Shown here one piece after another: positions 29,629-36,865 of a stretch of DNA of 64,000 nucleotides. Made by a program: the position numbers and the translations under genes. The notes under the pieces were generated by a model. The model did not search any database, was not told the DNA's origin, and worked only from the letters and a program-made list of their open reading frames with translations. The number at the start of each line of letters is the position of its first letter. Positions within the stretch are counted from its first letter, which is position 1. The DNA comes from Isoptericola sp. AK164 (GTDB lineage: Bacteria; Actinomycetota; Actinomycetes; Actinomycetales; Cellulomonadaceae): NCBI RefSeq assembly GCF_029643425.1, contig NZ_CP119106.1, forward strand, positions 868,001 to 932,000. Reading direction: 5' to 3'.

Positions 29629-30704
29629 TGCCTGCGACCATGGGAGCGTCGACGCGCACCGCAGGCCCGGGCGGGCTGCGGCGCCTCGCGCACCACACCA
29701 TCTTCTGGCCCGTCGTGGCGCTGATCGCGCTGCTGGTGGCCAACACCCTGTACAGCCCCGACTTCCTGGCCGTGTCGATCCTCGACGGGCACCTGTTCGG
29801 CGCGCCGATCGACATCCTGCGCAACTCGGCGCCGCTGCTGCTGGTCTCGCTGGGCATGACCCTGGTCATCGCCACCCGCGGCATCGACCTCTCCGTCGGC
29901 GCGGTGGTCGCGATCGCCGGGGCGCTGTCGCTGAGCTTCATCGCGACCTCGCCGAACCCGGGCTCGGTGACGACGGTGCTCGTCGCCATCGCGATCGCCC
30001 TGGGCCTGTGCCTGCTGCTCGGCGTGTGGAACGGGTTCCTGGTCTCGGTGGTGGGCATCCAGCCGATCATCGCGACCCTGATCCTCATGACCGCGGGACG
30101 CGGCGTGGCGATGCTCATCACCGAGGGGCAGATCACCACGGTGAACAGCGCGCCCTTCAAGACGCTCGGCGCCGGGTTCTGGCTCGGGCTGCCCGCGGCG
30201 GCGCTCATCGCCTACGGCGTCTACGTCGTCGTCGCGCTGATCACCCGCCGCACCGCCCTCGGCATGCTGGTCGAGTCCGTCGGCATCAACCCGTCGGCGA
30301 GCCGGCTGGCCGGCGTCAGGGCGCGCACCATCGTGTGGACGGTGTTCGCCCTGTCCGGGCTCTTCTCCGGGCTGGCCGGACTGATCCTGGCGTCCAACGT
30401 CATGGCGGCCGACGCCAACAACGCCGGCCTGTTCATCGAGCTCGACGCGATCCTCGCCGTCGTCATCGGCGGCACCTCGCTCCAGGGCGGCAAGTTCTCG
30501 CTGTCCGGGACGCTCGTCGGCGTGCTCATCATCACGACCCTGACCCTGACCGTGACGATCGTGGGGATCTCCCCGCTGGTCACCCCGCTGTTCAAGGCGC
30601 TCGTGGTGATCGCGGTGACCCTGCTGCAGTCGCCCAGGGTCCGCGAGAGACTCGCCGCCCGCCAACGGCAGCGCGTGGCGAAGCCCGAGGAGGTGGCGGC
30701 CTGA
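29628..30704 (+). CDS. YtfT-like sugar ABC transporter permease
   Basis: A 358-residue integral membrane protein of the RbsC family with eight to ten hydrophobic segments. ATRGIDLSVGAVVAIAGAL is the diagnostic family motif and VGINPSASRLAGVRARTIVW with AVVIGGTSLQGG marks the C-terminal half. It pairs with the next permease, as YtfT pairs with YjfF, to form a heterodimeric channel. Both gene junctions are TGATG overlaps, so ATPase and two permeases are translationally coupled. Confidence 0.93.
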
Positions 30705-31750
30705 TGACCGCGACGACGCCCCAGAAGACGGCGACCCCGTCCGGCCCCGACGGGCCGGGAGGGAACGGGTCGCGGCTGCCGGCGCTCACGCGACGGCTGC
30801 GCGTCGACCGGCGGTACCTGCCGGTGCTCGGCACCTTCGTGGTGCTCGCCCTGATCCTCGCGATCGGCGGCGTGCGCTACGAGAACTTCCTGTCGACCGG
30901 AGTCCTGGCGAACCTGTTCATCAACAACTCGTTCCTCATCGTGCTCGCGGTGGGCATGACGTTCGTCATCCTGACCGGCGGCATCGACCTGTCGGTCGGG
31001 GCGGTGCTGGCCCTGTCGGCGGTCTCGACCGCGTTCCTGCTGGACGCCGGCCTCCCCGTGGCGGTCGTCCTCCCCGGCGCGGTGCTCATCGGCTCGATCA
31101 TCGGGCTCCTCATCGGGCTGATGGTGCACGTGTTCGAGGTGCAACCGTTCATCGCGACGCTGGCCGGGATGTTCTTCGCCCGCGGGCTCTGCTTCGTCAT
31201 CGCCCCGGAGTCGATCCCGATCACCGACGAGGCGTTCGTGGCGCTCGCCGGCTGGGACACCTGGATCGGCGGCCAGTGGCGGATGACCACGAGCGTGATC
31301 ATCGCGCTGGTCGTCATCGCGGTCGCCTTCTACCTGCTGCACTACACGCAGTTCGGGCGGACGGTGTACGCGATCGGCGGCGGCGAGCAGTCGGCCCAGC
31401 TCATGGGTCTGCCCGTGGCGCGCACCAAGGTGCTGGTCTACGTGATCTCCGGCACCTGCGCCGGTCTCGGCGGTCTGCTCTTCGCGATGTACTCGCGGTC
31501 CGGGTACTCGCTGACCGGTGTCGCGATGGAGCTCGACGCGATCGCCGCGGTCGTCATCGGCGGCACCCTGCTCACCGGTGGCACCGGTTTCGTCCTCGGG
31601 TCGGTGCTCGGTGTCCTGGTGCTGGGCCTGATCCAGACGATCATCACCTTCGAGGGCACGCTGAGCTCCTGGTGGACGAAGATCTTCATCGGCGTGCTGC
31701 TGCTGGTGTTCGTCGTCCTGCAGCGGGTGCTCAGCCTCCGCAAGACCTGA
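30704..31750 (+). CDS. yjfF: YjfF-like sugar ABC transporter permease
   Basis: A 348-residue second permease of the same importer, with ILTGGIDLSVGAVLALSAV, GGGEQSAQLMGLPVARTKV and AVVIGGTLLTGGTGFVLGS. The stretch IAPESIPITDEAFVALAGWD between membrane segments resembles YjfF. An N-terminal extension rich in Pro and Gly (residues 1-25) is cytoplasmic. It ends the operon, and a 14-bp perfect stem follows 10 bp after its stop. Confidence 0.92.
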   Translation: MTATTPQKTATPSGPDGPGGNGSRLPALTRRLRVDRRYLPVLGTFVVLALILAIGGVRYENFLSTGVLANLFINNSFLIVLAVGMTFVILTGGIDLSVGAVLALSAVSTAFLLDAGLPVAVVLPGAVLIGSIIGLLIGLMVHVFEVQPFIATLAGMFFARGLCFVIAPESIPITDEAFVALAGWDTWIGGQWRMTTSVIIALVVIAVAFYLLHYTQFGRTVYAIGGGEQSAQLMGLPVARTKVLVYVISGTCAGLGGLLFAMYSRSGYSLTGVAMELDAIAAVVIGGTLLTGGTGFVLGSVLGVLVLGLIQTIITFEGTLSSWWTKIFIGVLLLVFVVLQRVLSLRKT

Positions 31751-31760
31751 CCGTCTTCCC

Positions 31761-31790
31761 GGCCTCCGCCGCGGTCCCGCGGCGGAGGCC
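31761..31790. terminator. Terminator of the YtfQ-like transporter operon
   Basis: GGCCTCCGCCGCGG and CCGCGGCGGAGGCC are perfect 14-nt arms around TC, 10 bp after the last permease stop. Confidence 0.85.
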
Positions 31791-31812
31791 GGGTGTTCCC
31801 GCCATCTCGACC

Positions 31813-31849
31813 AAGGAGGTGTCACGACGCAGGATGTGATCGCTAACAC
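31813..31849 (+). promoter_or_regulatory. Orphan ribosome site and AraR-type operator without a gene
   Basis: AAGGAGGTG (31813-31821) is a near-perfect ribosome site, and ATGTGATCGCTAACAC (31834-31849) carries the AraR-type core. The ATG at 31834 is followed immediately by TGA, so nothing is translated from it. The 566-bp gap 31751-32316 has no credible gene. It contains this element, a 62-bp inverted repeat at 32033 and the promoter region of the next gene. The pair may be the scar of a deleted arabinose-regulated gene. Confidence 0.55.
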
Positions 31850-32032
31850 TCGCAGGCGAGCTGTTCGCGCTCTTGCTCGACACCGGTGTTCGACGCCGAG
31901 CACCGGTGGCGGAGCGGAAATCCGCCCCGCACCGAGTCACGCTCATCGAGGAGTAGACACGAGGAGAACTTCCCGGCGTTCCGCGACGCCATCGCACCCG
32001 TGGAGTGATCCCGGCCTCGTGCCACGCATGAC

Positions 32033-32094
32033 GTTGTGGGCGTGAAATCTGCGGTTCCGGAGTGCTCCGGAGTTGCAGATTTCACGCCCACAAC
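32033..32094. repeat. 62-bp inverted repeat in the 566-bp gap
   Basis: GTTGTGGGCGTGAAATCTGC (32033-32052) is perfectly complementary to 32075-32094; the 22-nt centre contains CTCCGGAG. Its arms are less GC-rich than the surroundings. It may be a terminator, but the nearest upstream gene ends 280 bp away and already has one, so it could mark a vanished gene. Confidence 0.6.
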
Positions 32095-32199
32095 TGGTGA
32101 GGAGGTGGCACGAGCAGAGGCGCTCGACGTGGTGACGGACGCCCCTCGGACGACGACGCCGCGAGATCGACGGTCTCTCGCACGGGATGTGAGAGGTTT

Positions 32200-32288
32200 G
32201 CGGACGGAACGTGACGTCCTCTCGCCCGGCGGCGAGTCGGGTCGCGGACGGAACGTTGACTTCCGTGCGCTGCAACTGCTGATATATA
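32200..32288 (+). promoter_or_regulatory. Putative promoter with duplicated 13-bp motif before the membrane HTH gene
   Basis: GCGGACGGAACGT occurs twice, at 32200-32212 and 32244-32256, 44 bp apart, about four helical turns. The second copy touches TTGACT (32256-32261), and an unusually AT-rich TGATATATA follows with about 18 bp spacing. The copies could bind a regulator, perhaps the HTH protein encoded next. Confidence 0.5.
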
Positions 32289-32316
32289 GCCTCATCACGA
32301 TATTTCGGAGGCAGAC

Positions 32317-33879
32317 GTGACTCAGCAGGACATGCCCGCTTCGACCGCAGGCGATGCCCCGCCGAGAGTGCGCTACCGCGGTCGGCACCTGCCCATGGTG
32401 GCCGTGGTCATCGCCGCGTTCATCGCGACCGCGCTGGCCTACAGCGGCATGGTCCTGTTCGGGCTCGAGGTCGCCAACATGGCGCCCCTCGAGGCCTATG
32501 CGCTCGCCGGCTTCCTCGAGGTCAGCCTGGTCGCCGTCGCGCTCATGGCCCGCAACGCCGCGCTCGAGGGCCGGCCCTACGGCGTGCTGCTGACCCTGAC
32601 GTGGATCCTGTCCGGCACGTCCGGCGTGTTCGCCGCGCTGCACGAGATCGCGGTGCCCAACGAGTCGACGCCGTACATGGTGGTCTTCCGGTTCGTGCCG
32701 CCGCTGGTCGCCGCCCTGATGTGGCACCTGGCCCTCGTGGGGGAGCGGCACCTCGTCACGGGCCACACGCTCGACGAGCGCCGACGCGAGCACCGGGTGC
32801 ACCAGTACGTCACCGCGCTGGAGGAGTGGCGCGACGCGCGGCTCGACAACAGCGGCAACCGCCGCGGGACGCAGAAGGTCCGGGCGGCGCACCAGCGCCA
32901 GCGGGCGGCGCGCGACCGTGCCCTGAAGCTGCTCACGGTCGAGGACTTCGAGCGTCGGATGCAGGTCTGGGTCCAGCGCCTCGAGGCCGCCGAGCGCCAC
33001 GGCAGCCGGCTGGACTCCATCGGGGCGAGCTCGGTCAAGCGCGGCATGGTTCGTGGTGTCACGGGCTGGTCGGACGAGCCCGCACCTGCACCTGCCGCGG
33101 CGCCCGCCCCGGCCGGCGCCGAGGACGGACGACCTGCTCCGGCACGGGCCGCGACGCCGTTCGACGCCGCCGGCGAGCAGCCCTACGAGCCCGCAACGGC
33201 GTTCGAGGAGCTGCCCGCGTTCGAGTCGCGCGTCCGCCAGGCCTTCGCCATGCACGAGCCCGCCGTGCCGGTCGAGGCTCCCGCCGCGCCCGAGGAGCAG
33301 GCGACCGCTCCGGTCCCCAGCCCGGCGACGACCGGGCAGGCCTCCGCCGGCACCACGAAGCGGACCGAGCCGCTGCCGGAGACGGGCCACACCCGTCGCG
33401 TCGAGGTGTTCGACCTCGCCGACCGCGCCGCCGCCCCGACGGCGCCGAGCGCCGACGTGCCGGACTGGTCCTCGGTGCACGAGCCGGCCGAGGGCTCCTC
33501 GGCGACGACCACCACGCAGGACGCGGCCGACGACGCGGCGGCGCCGAGCAGCGAGTCGACCAGCGAGTCGACCAGCGAGTCGACCAGCGAGTCGACCAGC
33601 GAGTCGACCACCGAGACGACGACCATGGACCCGGTGGACGGGGCCGAGGCGCCCGACCCCGGGGCGTCGGACGAGAGCGGGGTGCAGGGCACCGACGCGT
33701 CGCCGACGGCGGAGCGCGACCGGCTCATCGTCGAGCTCGCCACCGAGGGGCTGACGCAGCGCGAGATCGCGGAGAAGGTCTCGGCCTCCCGTTCCACGGT
33801 CAGCCGCGTCGTGCGCCGCTACGAGGACCAGAAGGCCGAGCGCGGCCGCGACGAGGAGCTGGAGCTCGCTCCCGCCTGA
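32317..33879 (+). CDS. DUF2637-like four-helix membrane protein with C-terminal helix-turn-helix
   Basis: A 520-residue protein. Residues about 27-150 form four hydrophobic helices, starting MVAVVIAAFIATALAYSG, and resemble DUF2637/Spd-type proteins known from actinobacterial plasmids. Residues about 150-230 are charged and helical (ERRREHRVHQYVTALEEWRD). A long disordered Pro/Ala/Glu-rich linker follows, with a (Glu-Ser-Thr-Ser)n repeat near 413-432. The C-terminus (RDRLIVELATEGLTQREIAE then KVSASRSTVSRVVRRYED) is a clear helix-turn-helix of resolvase/sigma-like type. With four membrane helices both ends should be cytoplasmic, so the DNA-binding domain is tethered. The GTG follows tcggaggcagac. 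No transfer genes are nearby; its role is unknown and it has no evident link to arabinose. Confidence 0.85.
   Translation: MTQQDMPASTAGDAPPRVRYRGRHLPMVAVVIAAFIATALAYSGMVLFGLEVANMAPLEAYALAGFLEVSLVAVALMARNAALEGRPYGVLLTLTWILSGTSGVFAALHEIAVPNESTPYMVVFRFVPPLVAALMWHLALVGERHLVTGHTLDERRREHRVHQYVTALEEWRDARLDNSGNRRGTQKVRAAHQRQRAARDRALKLLTVEDFERRMQVWVQRLEAAERHGSRLDSIGASSVKRGMVRGVTGWSDEPAPAPAAAPAPAGAEDGRPAPARAATPFDAAGEQPYEPATAFEELPAFESRVRQAFAMHEPAVPVEAPAAPEEQATAPVPSPATTGQASAGTTKRTEPLPETGHTRRVEVFDLADRAAAPTAPSADVPDWSSVHEPAEGSSATTTTQDAADDAAAPSSESTSESTSESTSESTSESTTETTTMDPVDGAEAPDPGASDESGVQGTDASPTAERDRLIVELATEGLTQREIAEKVSASRSTVSRVVRRYEDQKAERGRDEELELAPA
33553..33612 (+). repeat. 12-bp tandem repeat inside the membrane HTH gene
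   Basis: Five units of gagtcgaccagc, the last ending cacc, encode Glu-Ser-Thr-Ser repeats in the linker of the 32317 protein. The unit keeps frame, so copy number can change without disrupting the gene and would alter tether length. Confidence 0.85.
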
Positions 33880-33898
33880 TCGTCCCGTCGCCTCGACC

Positions 33899-33963
33899 AG
33901 ATCGACCCTCCCGGATCGGGTCCCACCGCCAGGCGGTGGGACCCGATCCGGGAGGGTCGATCT
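33899..33963. terminator. 32-bp perfect inverted repeat between convergent genes
   Basis: Arms of 32 nt (33899-33930 and 33932-33963) flank a single A; the inner part is CCCACCGCC-A-GGCGGTGGG. It lies between the convergent membrane-HTH and arabinofuranosidase genes, about 20 bp from each stop, and should end both transcripts. Its length is exceptional. Confidence 0.8.
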
Positions 33964-33984
33964 CGTGCGGTTCCCGCGGTGCCG

Positions 33985-35514
33985 TCAGGCGCGGGCGAAC
34001 GTCCCCGAGAACGCGGTCCAGGACTCCGGCGCGAGGCGCACGGTCGTCGTCCCGCCCGCGGTGCCCGTGACGGCGGACGCCACGTCGACGGAGGACCAGC
34101 ACGTCTCGGCCACCTTCGCGGCGTGCTCGGGACCGTGCACGGCCGGCTCGTGGTCGGCGACCATCTGGTGACCCTCGGTGAGCGCGAGCGCGGCGCCGAC
34201 GTGCGCCAGGTCGACCTCGACGACTCGGTCGGTGCGGTTCGTGAGGAACAGCCCCAGCGCGCCGTCGTCGCCGACGGTCGCGGCCGCCGTGACGGTGGGG
34301 GCCGCGCCGTGGCGCGTGGTCTCGTACGACGGCGCCTCGACGCGCACGTCCAGCGCGGTGCCCTGGGCGAGCCGCGCGGTGGTGGCGAACGGGTGGAAGG
34401 TGGGCTGACGCCACGCCTCCCCGCCGGGCTCGGTCATGATCGGGGCGATGACGTTGACGAGCTGCGCCAGCGCGGCGACCGGGACGCGGTCGGCGTGGTT
34501 GAGCAGGGTGACCAGGAGGTCGCCCACGACGACGGCGTCCAGCCCGGAGTAGACGTCCTCGATGATGCGCGGGGCGTCACGCTGGATGGGCAGGTTGGAC
34601 TCGCCGGGGAACCGGGTCTCGAGGTACCAGACGTTCCACTCGTCGAAGGAGATGGTGATCTTCTTGTCCGACCGCCGCTCGGCCCCGACGGCGTCGGCCG
34701 AGGCGACGACGCGGTCGATGAACTGGTCCATCGCCGTGCCGGACGCGAGGAAGGACCGGCGGTCGCCGCCGTGCTCCTCGTAGTACGCGTGCATCGAGAT
34801 GTGGTCGACGATGTCGTACGTGTAGGACAGCACGACGCGCTCCCACTCGCCGAAGGTCGGCATCTGCATCGAGCTGGACCCGCAGACGACGAGCTCGATG
34901 GAGGGGTCCACGAGCTTCATCGCCTTGCCGGCCTCGGCGGCGAGCTTGCCGTACTCGTGGGCGTCCTTGTGGCCGATCTGCCAGGGGCCGTCCATCTCGT
35001 TGCCGAGGCACCAGAGCTTCACGCCGTAGGGCTCGGTGCGGCCGTTGGCGATGCGCAGGTCGGCCCAGCGGGTGCCGGCCTCGCCGTTGCAGTACTCGAG
35101 GAGGGCCGCGGCGGCGTCGACGCCCCGGGTGCCGAGGTTGACGGCCATCATCGGCTCGATGCCCTCGCGCTCGGCCCACTGCAGGAACTCGTCGGTGCCC
35201 ACGAGGTTGGGCTCGACGGTGCGCCAGGCCAGGTCCAGGAAGGGCTTGCGCTCCTCCACCGGGCCGACGGCGTCCTCCCAGACGTAGTTGGACACGAAGT
35301 TGCCCCCGGGGTAGCGCACCATCGGGACGCCGAGCTCGGTGATGAGGTCCGCGACGTCGCGACGGAAGCCGTGCTCGTCGGCCTGCGCGTGCTCGGGCTC
35401 GTAGATGCCGGTGTAGACGGCGCGGCCGAGGTGCTCGACGAACGAGCCGAACAGGCGCCGGTCGACGGTGCCCCGCCGGAAGTCGGGGTGGAGGGTGATG
35501 CGGGCGTCAGCCAT
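33985..35514 (-). CDS. abfA: Intracellular alpha-L-arabinofuranosidase, GH51
   Basis: A 509-residue glycosidase that removes non-reducing arabinofuranose units from arabino-oligosaccharides. FGSFVEHLGRAVYTGIYEPE at residue 22 is diagnostic for GH51. The acid/base is E173 in GNEMDGPWQ and the nucleophile E292 in SFDEWNVWY. The end is the beta-sandwich domain. There is no signal peptide, so it acts in the cytoplasm on imported oligomers. It is transcribed away from the LacI gene at 35652, with the operator TACAACGATGTA in the shared 137-bp promoter region. A second GH51 gene lies at 40287, with catalytic residues at identical positions. Confidence 0.97.
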   Translation of the reverse strand: MADARITLHPDFRRGTVDRRLFGSFVEHLGRAVYTGIYEPEHAQADEHGFRRDVADLITELGVPMVRYPGGNFVSNYVWEDAVGPVEERKPFLDLAWRTVEPNLVGTDEFLQWAEREGIEPMMAVNLGTRGVDAAAALLEYCNGEAGTRWADLRIANGRTEPYGVKLWCLGNEMDGPWQIGHKDAHEYGKLAAEAGKAMKLVDPSIELVVCGSSSMQMPTFGEWERVVLSYTYDIVDHISMHAYYEEHGGDRRSFLASGTAMDQFIDRVVASADAVGAERRSDKKITISFDEWNVWYLETRFPGESNLPIQRDAPRIIEDVYSGLDAVVVGDLLVTLLNHADRVPVAALAQLVNVIAPIMTEPGGEAWRQPTFHPFATTARLAQGTALDVRVEAPSYETTRHGAAPTVTAAATVGDDGALGLFLTNRTDRVVEVDLAHVGAALALTEGHQMVADHEPAVHGPEHAAKVAETCWSSVDVASAVTGTAGGTTTVRLAPESWTAFSGTFARA

Positions 35515-35557
35515 GTCTGTTCCTCTGCGAACGGAGCGGGGTGGTACCGCCTTTGGT

Positions 35558-35569
35558 TACAACGATGTA
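35558..35569. promoter_or_regulatory. LacI-type operator between abfA and its regulator
   Basis: TACAACGATGTA, centred on CG, matches the sites at 36748 and 36780 (TACAACGNTGTA). It lies 43 bp before the abfA start and 82 bp before the regulator start, so one site could control both divergent genes. Confidence 0.75.
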
Positions 35570-35651
35570 GAGTTAATCACAGTCATCGGGCGACGCACCA
35601 GCCGGCATCGAGTGGCCTACGCTGTGGCGCGTCGACCAGGAGGAGAGTCAC

Positions 35652-36668
35652 ATGGCAGTGACCATGCACGACGTGGCGCAACGGGCCGGCGTCTCGATCA
35701 AGACCGTCTCGAACGTCGTCAACGGGTACCCGCACATCCGGCCCGAGACGCGGCGTCGTGTCCAGGACGCGATCGACGAGCTGGGCTACCGGCTCAACAC
35801 GACCGCCCGCAACCTGCGCCAGGGGCGCACCGGCATGATCGGGCTGGCTCTGCCGGAGCTGTCCCTGCCGTACTTCGCCGAGCTGGCGGACTCCGTCATG
35901 CGCGCCGCCGAGGCCCGCGGCGTGGTGGTGCTGCTGGAGCAGACGGGCGCGCAGCGGGAGCGCGAGCTCCAGGCGCTCGACTCGCCCCACCGTCGGCTCA
36001 CCGACGGGCTGCTGTTCTCCCCGCTGGCCCTCGAGCCCGAGGAGACCGAGCGGCTCCAGGTCGACTACCCGATGGTCCTCCTCGGCGAGCGCATGTTCGG
36101 CCCGGTCGACCACGTCACGATGGCCAACGTCGAGGCGGCCAGGGCGGCCACCCTGCATCTCGTCGAGCGCGGGTGCCGCCGGATCGCGACGGTCGGTGCG
36201 CACCCCGGCGAGACCATGGGGTCCGCCCGGCTGCGCCTCGACGGGTACCGCAAGGCGCTCGCCGAGGCGGGGCTACCCTTCGACCCCGACCTGGTCGCCG
36301 ACGCCGGGCTCTGGCACCGCTCGACCGGCGCCGAGGCCATGACACGGCTGCTCGACGCCGGGGTGCAGCTCGACGGCGTCTTCGCCATGAACGACGCCCT
36401 CGCGCTCGGTGCGCTGCACGTGCTCCACACCCGGGGCGTCGCGGTGCCGCGCGACGTGGCGGTCATCGGCTTCGACGACATCGACGACGCCCGCTACTCC
36501 GAGCCGCTGCTGAGCACGGTCGACCCCGGGCGGGAGCAGATCGCCGGCACCGCCGTGGACCTGCTGCTGGAGCGCATCGCCGGATCCACGGTCGCGCCTC
36601 GACGCGTCGTCGCGGACTTCCGCATCGTCGCCCGGGAGTCGTGCCTGCTGGGGCAGGACGTGCACTGA
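35652..36668 (+). CDS. LacI-family regulator of the arabino-oligosaccharide genes
   Basis: A 338-residue LacI/GalR repressor. MHDVAQRAGVSIKTVSNVVN is the helix-turn-helix and differs from the two other LacI proteins here (SIKTVSNVVN against SHxTVSRVLN). This agrees with a different operator in its flanks. The hinge is NTTARNLRQGRT and the ligand domain ends VIGFDDIDDARYSEPLLSTV. The ATG follows gaccaggaggagagtcac. TACAACGNTGTA sites lie before the divergent abfA and twice before the importer gene at 36866, so it should repress both in the absence of an arabino-oligosaccharide or arabinose signal. Confidence 0.93.
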   Translation: MAVTMHDVAQRAGVSIKTVSNVVNGYPHIRPETRRRVQDAIDELGYRLNTTARNLRQGRTGMIGLALPELSLPYFAELADSVMRAAEARGVVVLLEQTGAQRERELQALDSPHRRLTDGLLFSPLALEPEETERLQVDYPMVLLGERMFGPVDHVTMANVEAARAATLHLVERGCRRIATVGAHPGETMGSARLRLDGYRKALAEAGLPFDPDLVADAGLWHRSTGAEAMTRLLDAGVQLDGVFAMNDALALGALHVLHTRGVAVPRDVAVIGFDDIDDARYSEPLLSTVDPGREQIAGTAVDLLLERIAGSTVAPRRVVADFRIVARESCLLGQDVH

Positions 36669-36681
36669 CACGCGCGGCCGG

Positions 36682-36697
36682 CACGGCGCGCGCCGTG
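36682..36697. terminator. Short palindrome after the LacI gene
   Basis: CACGGCGC directly joined to GCGCCGTG, 14 bp after the regulator stop. A modest hairpin with no spacer; likely a weak terminator that isolates the repressor gene from the importer operon. Confidence 0.4.
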
Positions 36698-36747
36698 GTG
36701 CGGTGACGATCGGGTCACGACGGCACGAGGGGGTTGCGGACCGGATG

Positions 36748-36791
36748 TACAACGGTGTAAAAATGGTCCTACTCCGATCTACAACGTTGGA
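36748..36791. promoter_or_regulatory. Operator pair before the arabino-oligosaccharide importer operon
   Basis: TACAACGGTGTA (36748-36759) and TACAACGTTGGA (36780-36791) are 32 bp apart start to start, close to three helical turns, so two repressor dimers could sit on one face. They lie 75-118 bp upstream of the binding-protein gene. The second site is degenerate in its right half. Confidence 0.75.
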
Positions 36792-36865
36792 GAGAAGGCA
36801 CCGCGGTCGGTGACCTTTCGCCGGAGGCCAAGGCGGCCCCCGCGCACATCAAGGAGGAACTTCGA

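Noticed and set aside
30221-31903. Minus-strand frame of 560 codons opposite the two permease genes
   Set aside because: Composition is an Arg/Asp/His-rich shadow of the permease codons; no start context or domain.
31850-32032. Possible remnant coding stretches downstream of the orphan operator
   Set aside because: Short open stretches exist in several frames but none is long enough or similar enough to a known family to call a pseudogene.
33553-33612. Regular repeats as a possible CRISPR array
   Set aside because: Direct tandem 12-mers without spacers, in frame within a coding region.
32317-33879. Integrated conjugative plasmid or ICE
   Set aside because: The Spd/DUF2637-like protein is alone; no integrase, TraB/FtsK-like translocase, replication gene or attachment-site repeat was seen.
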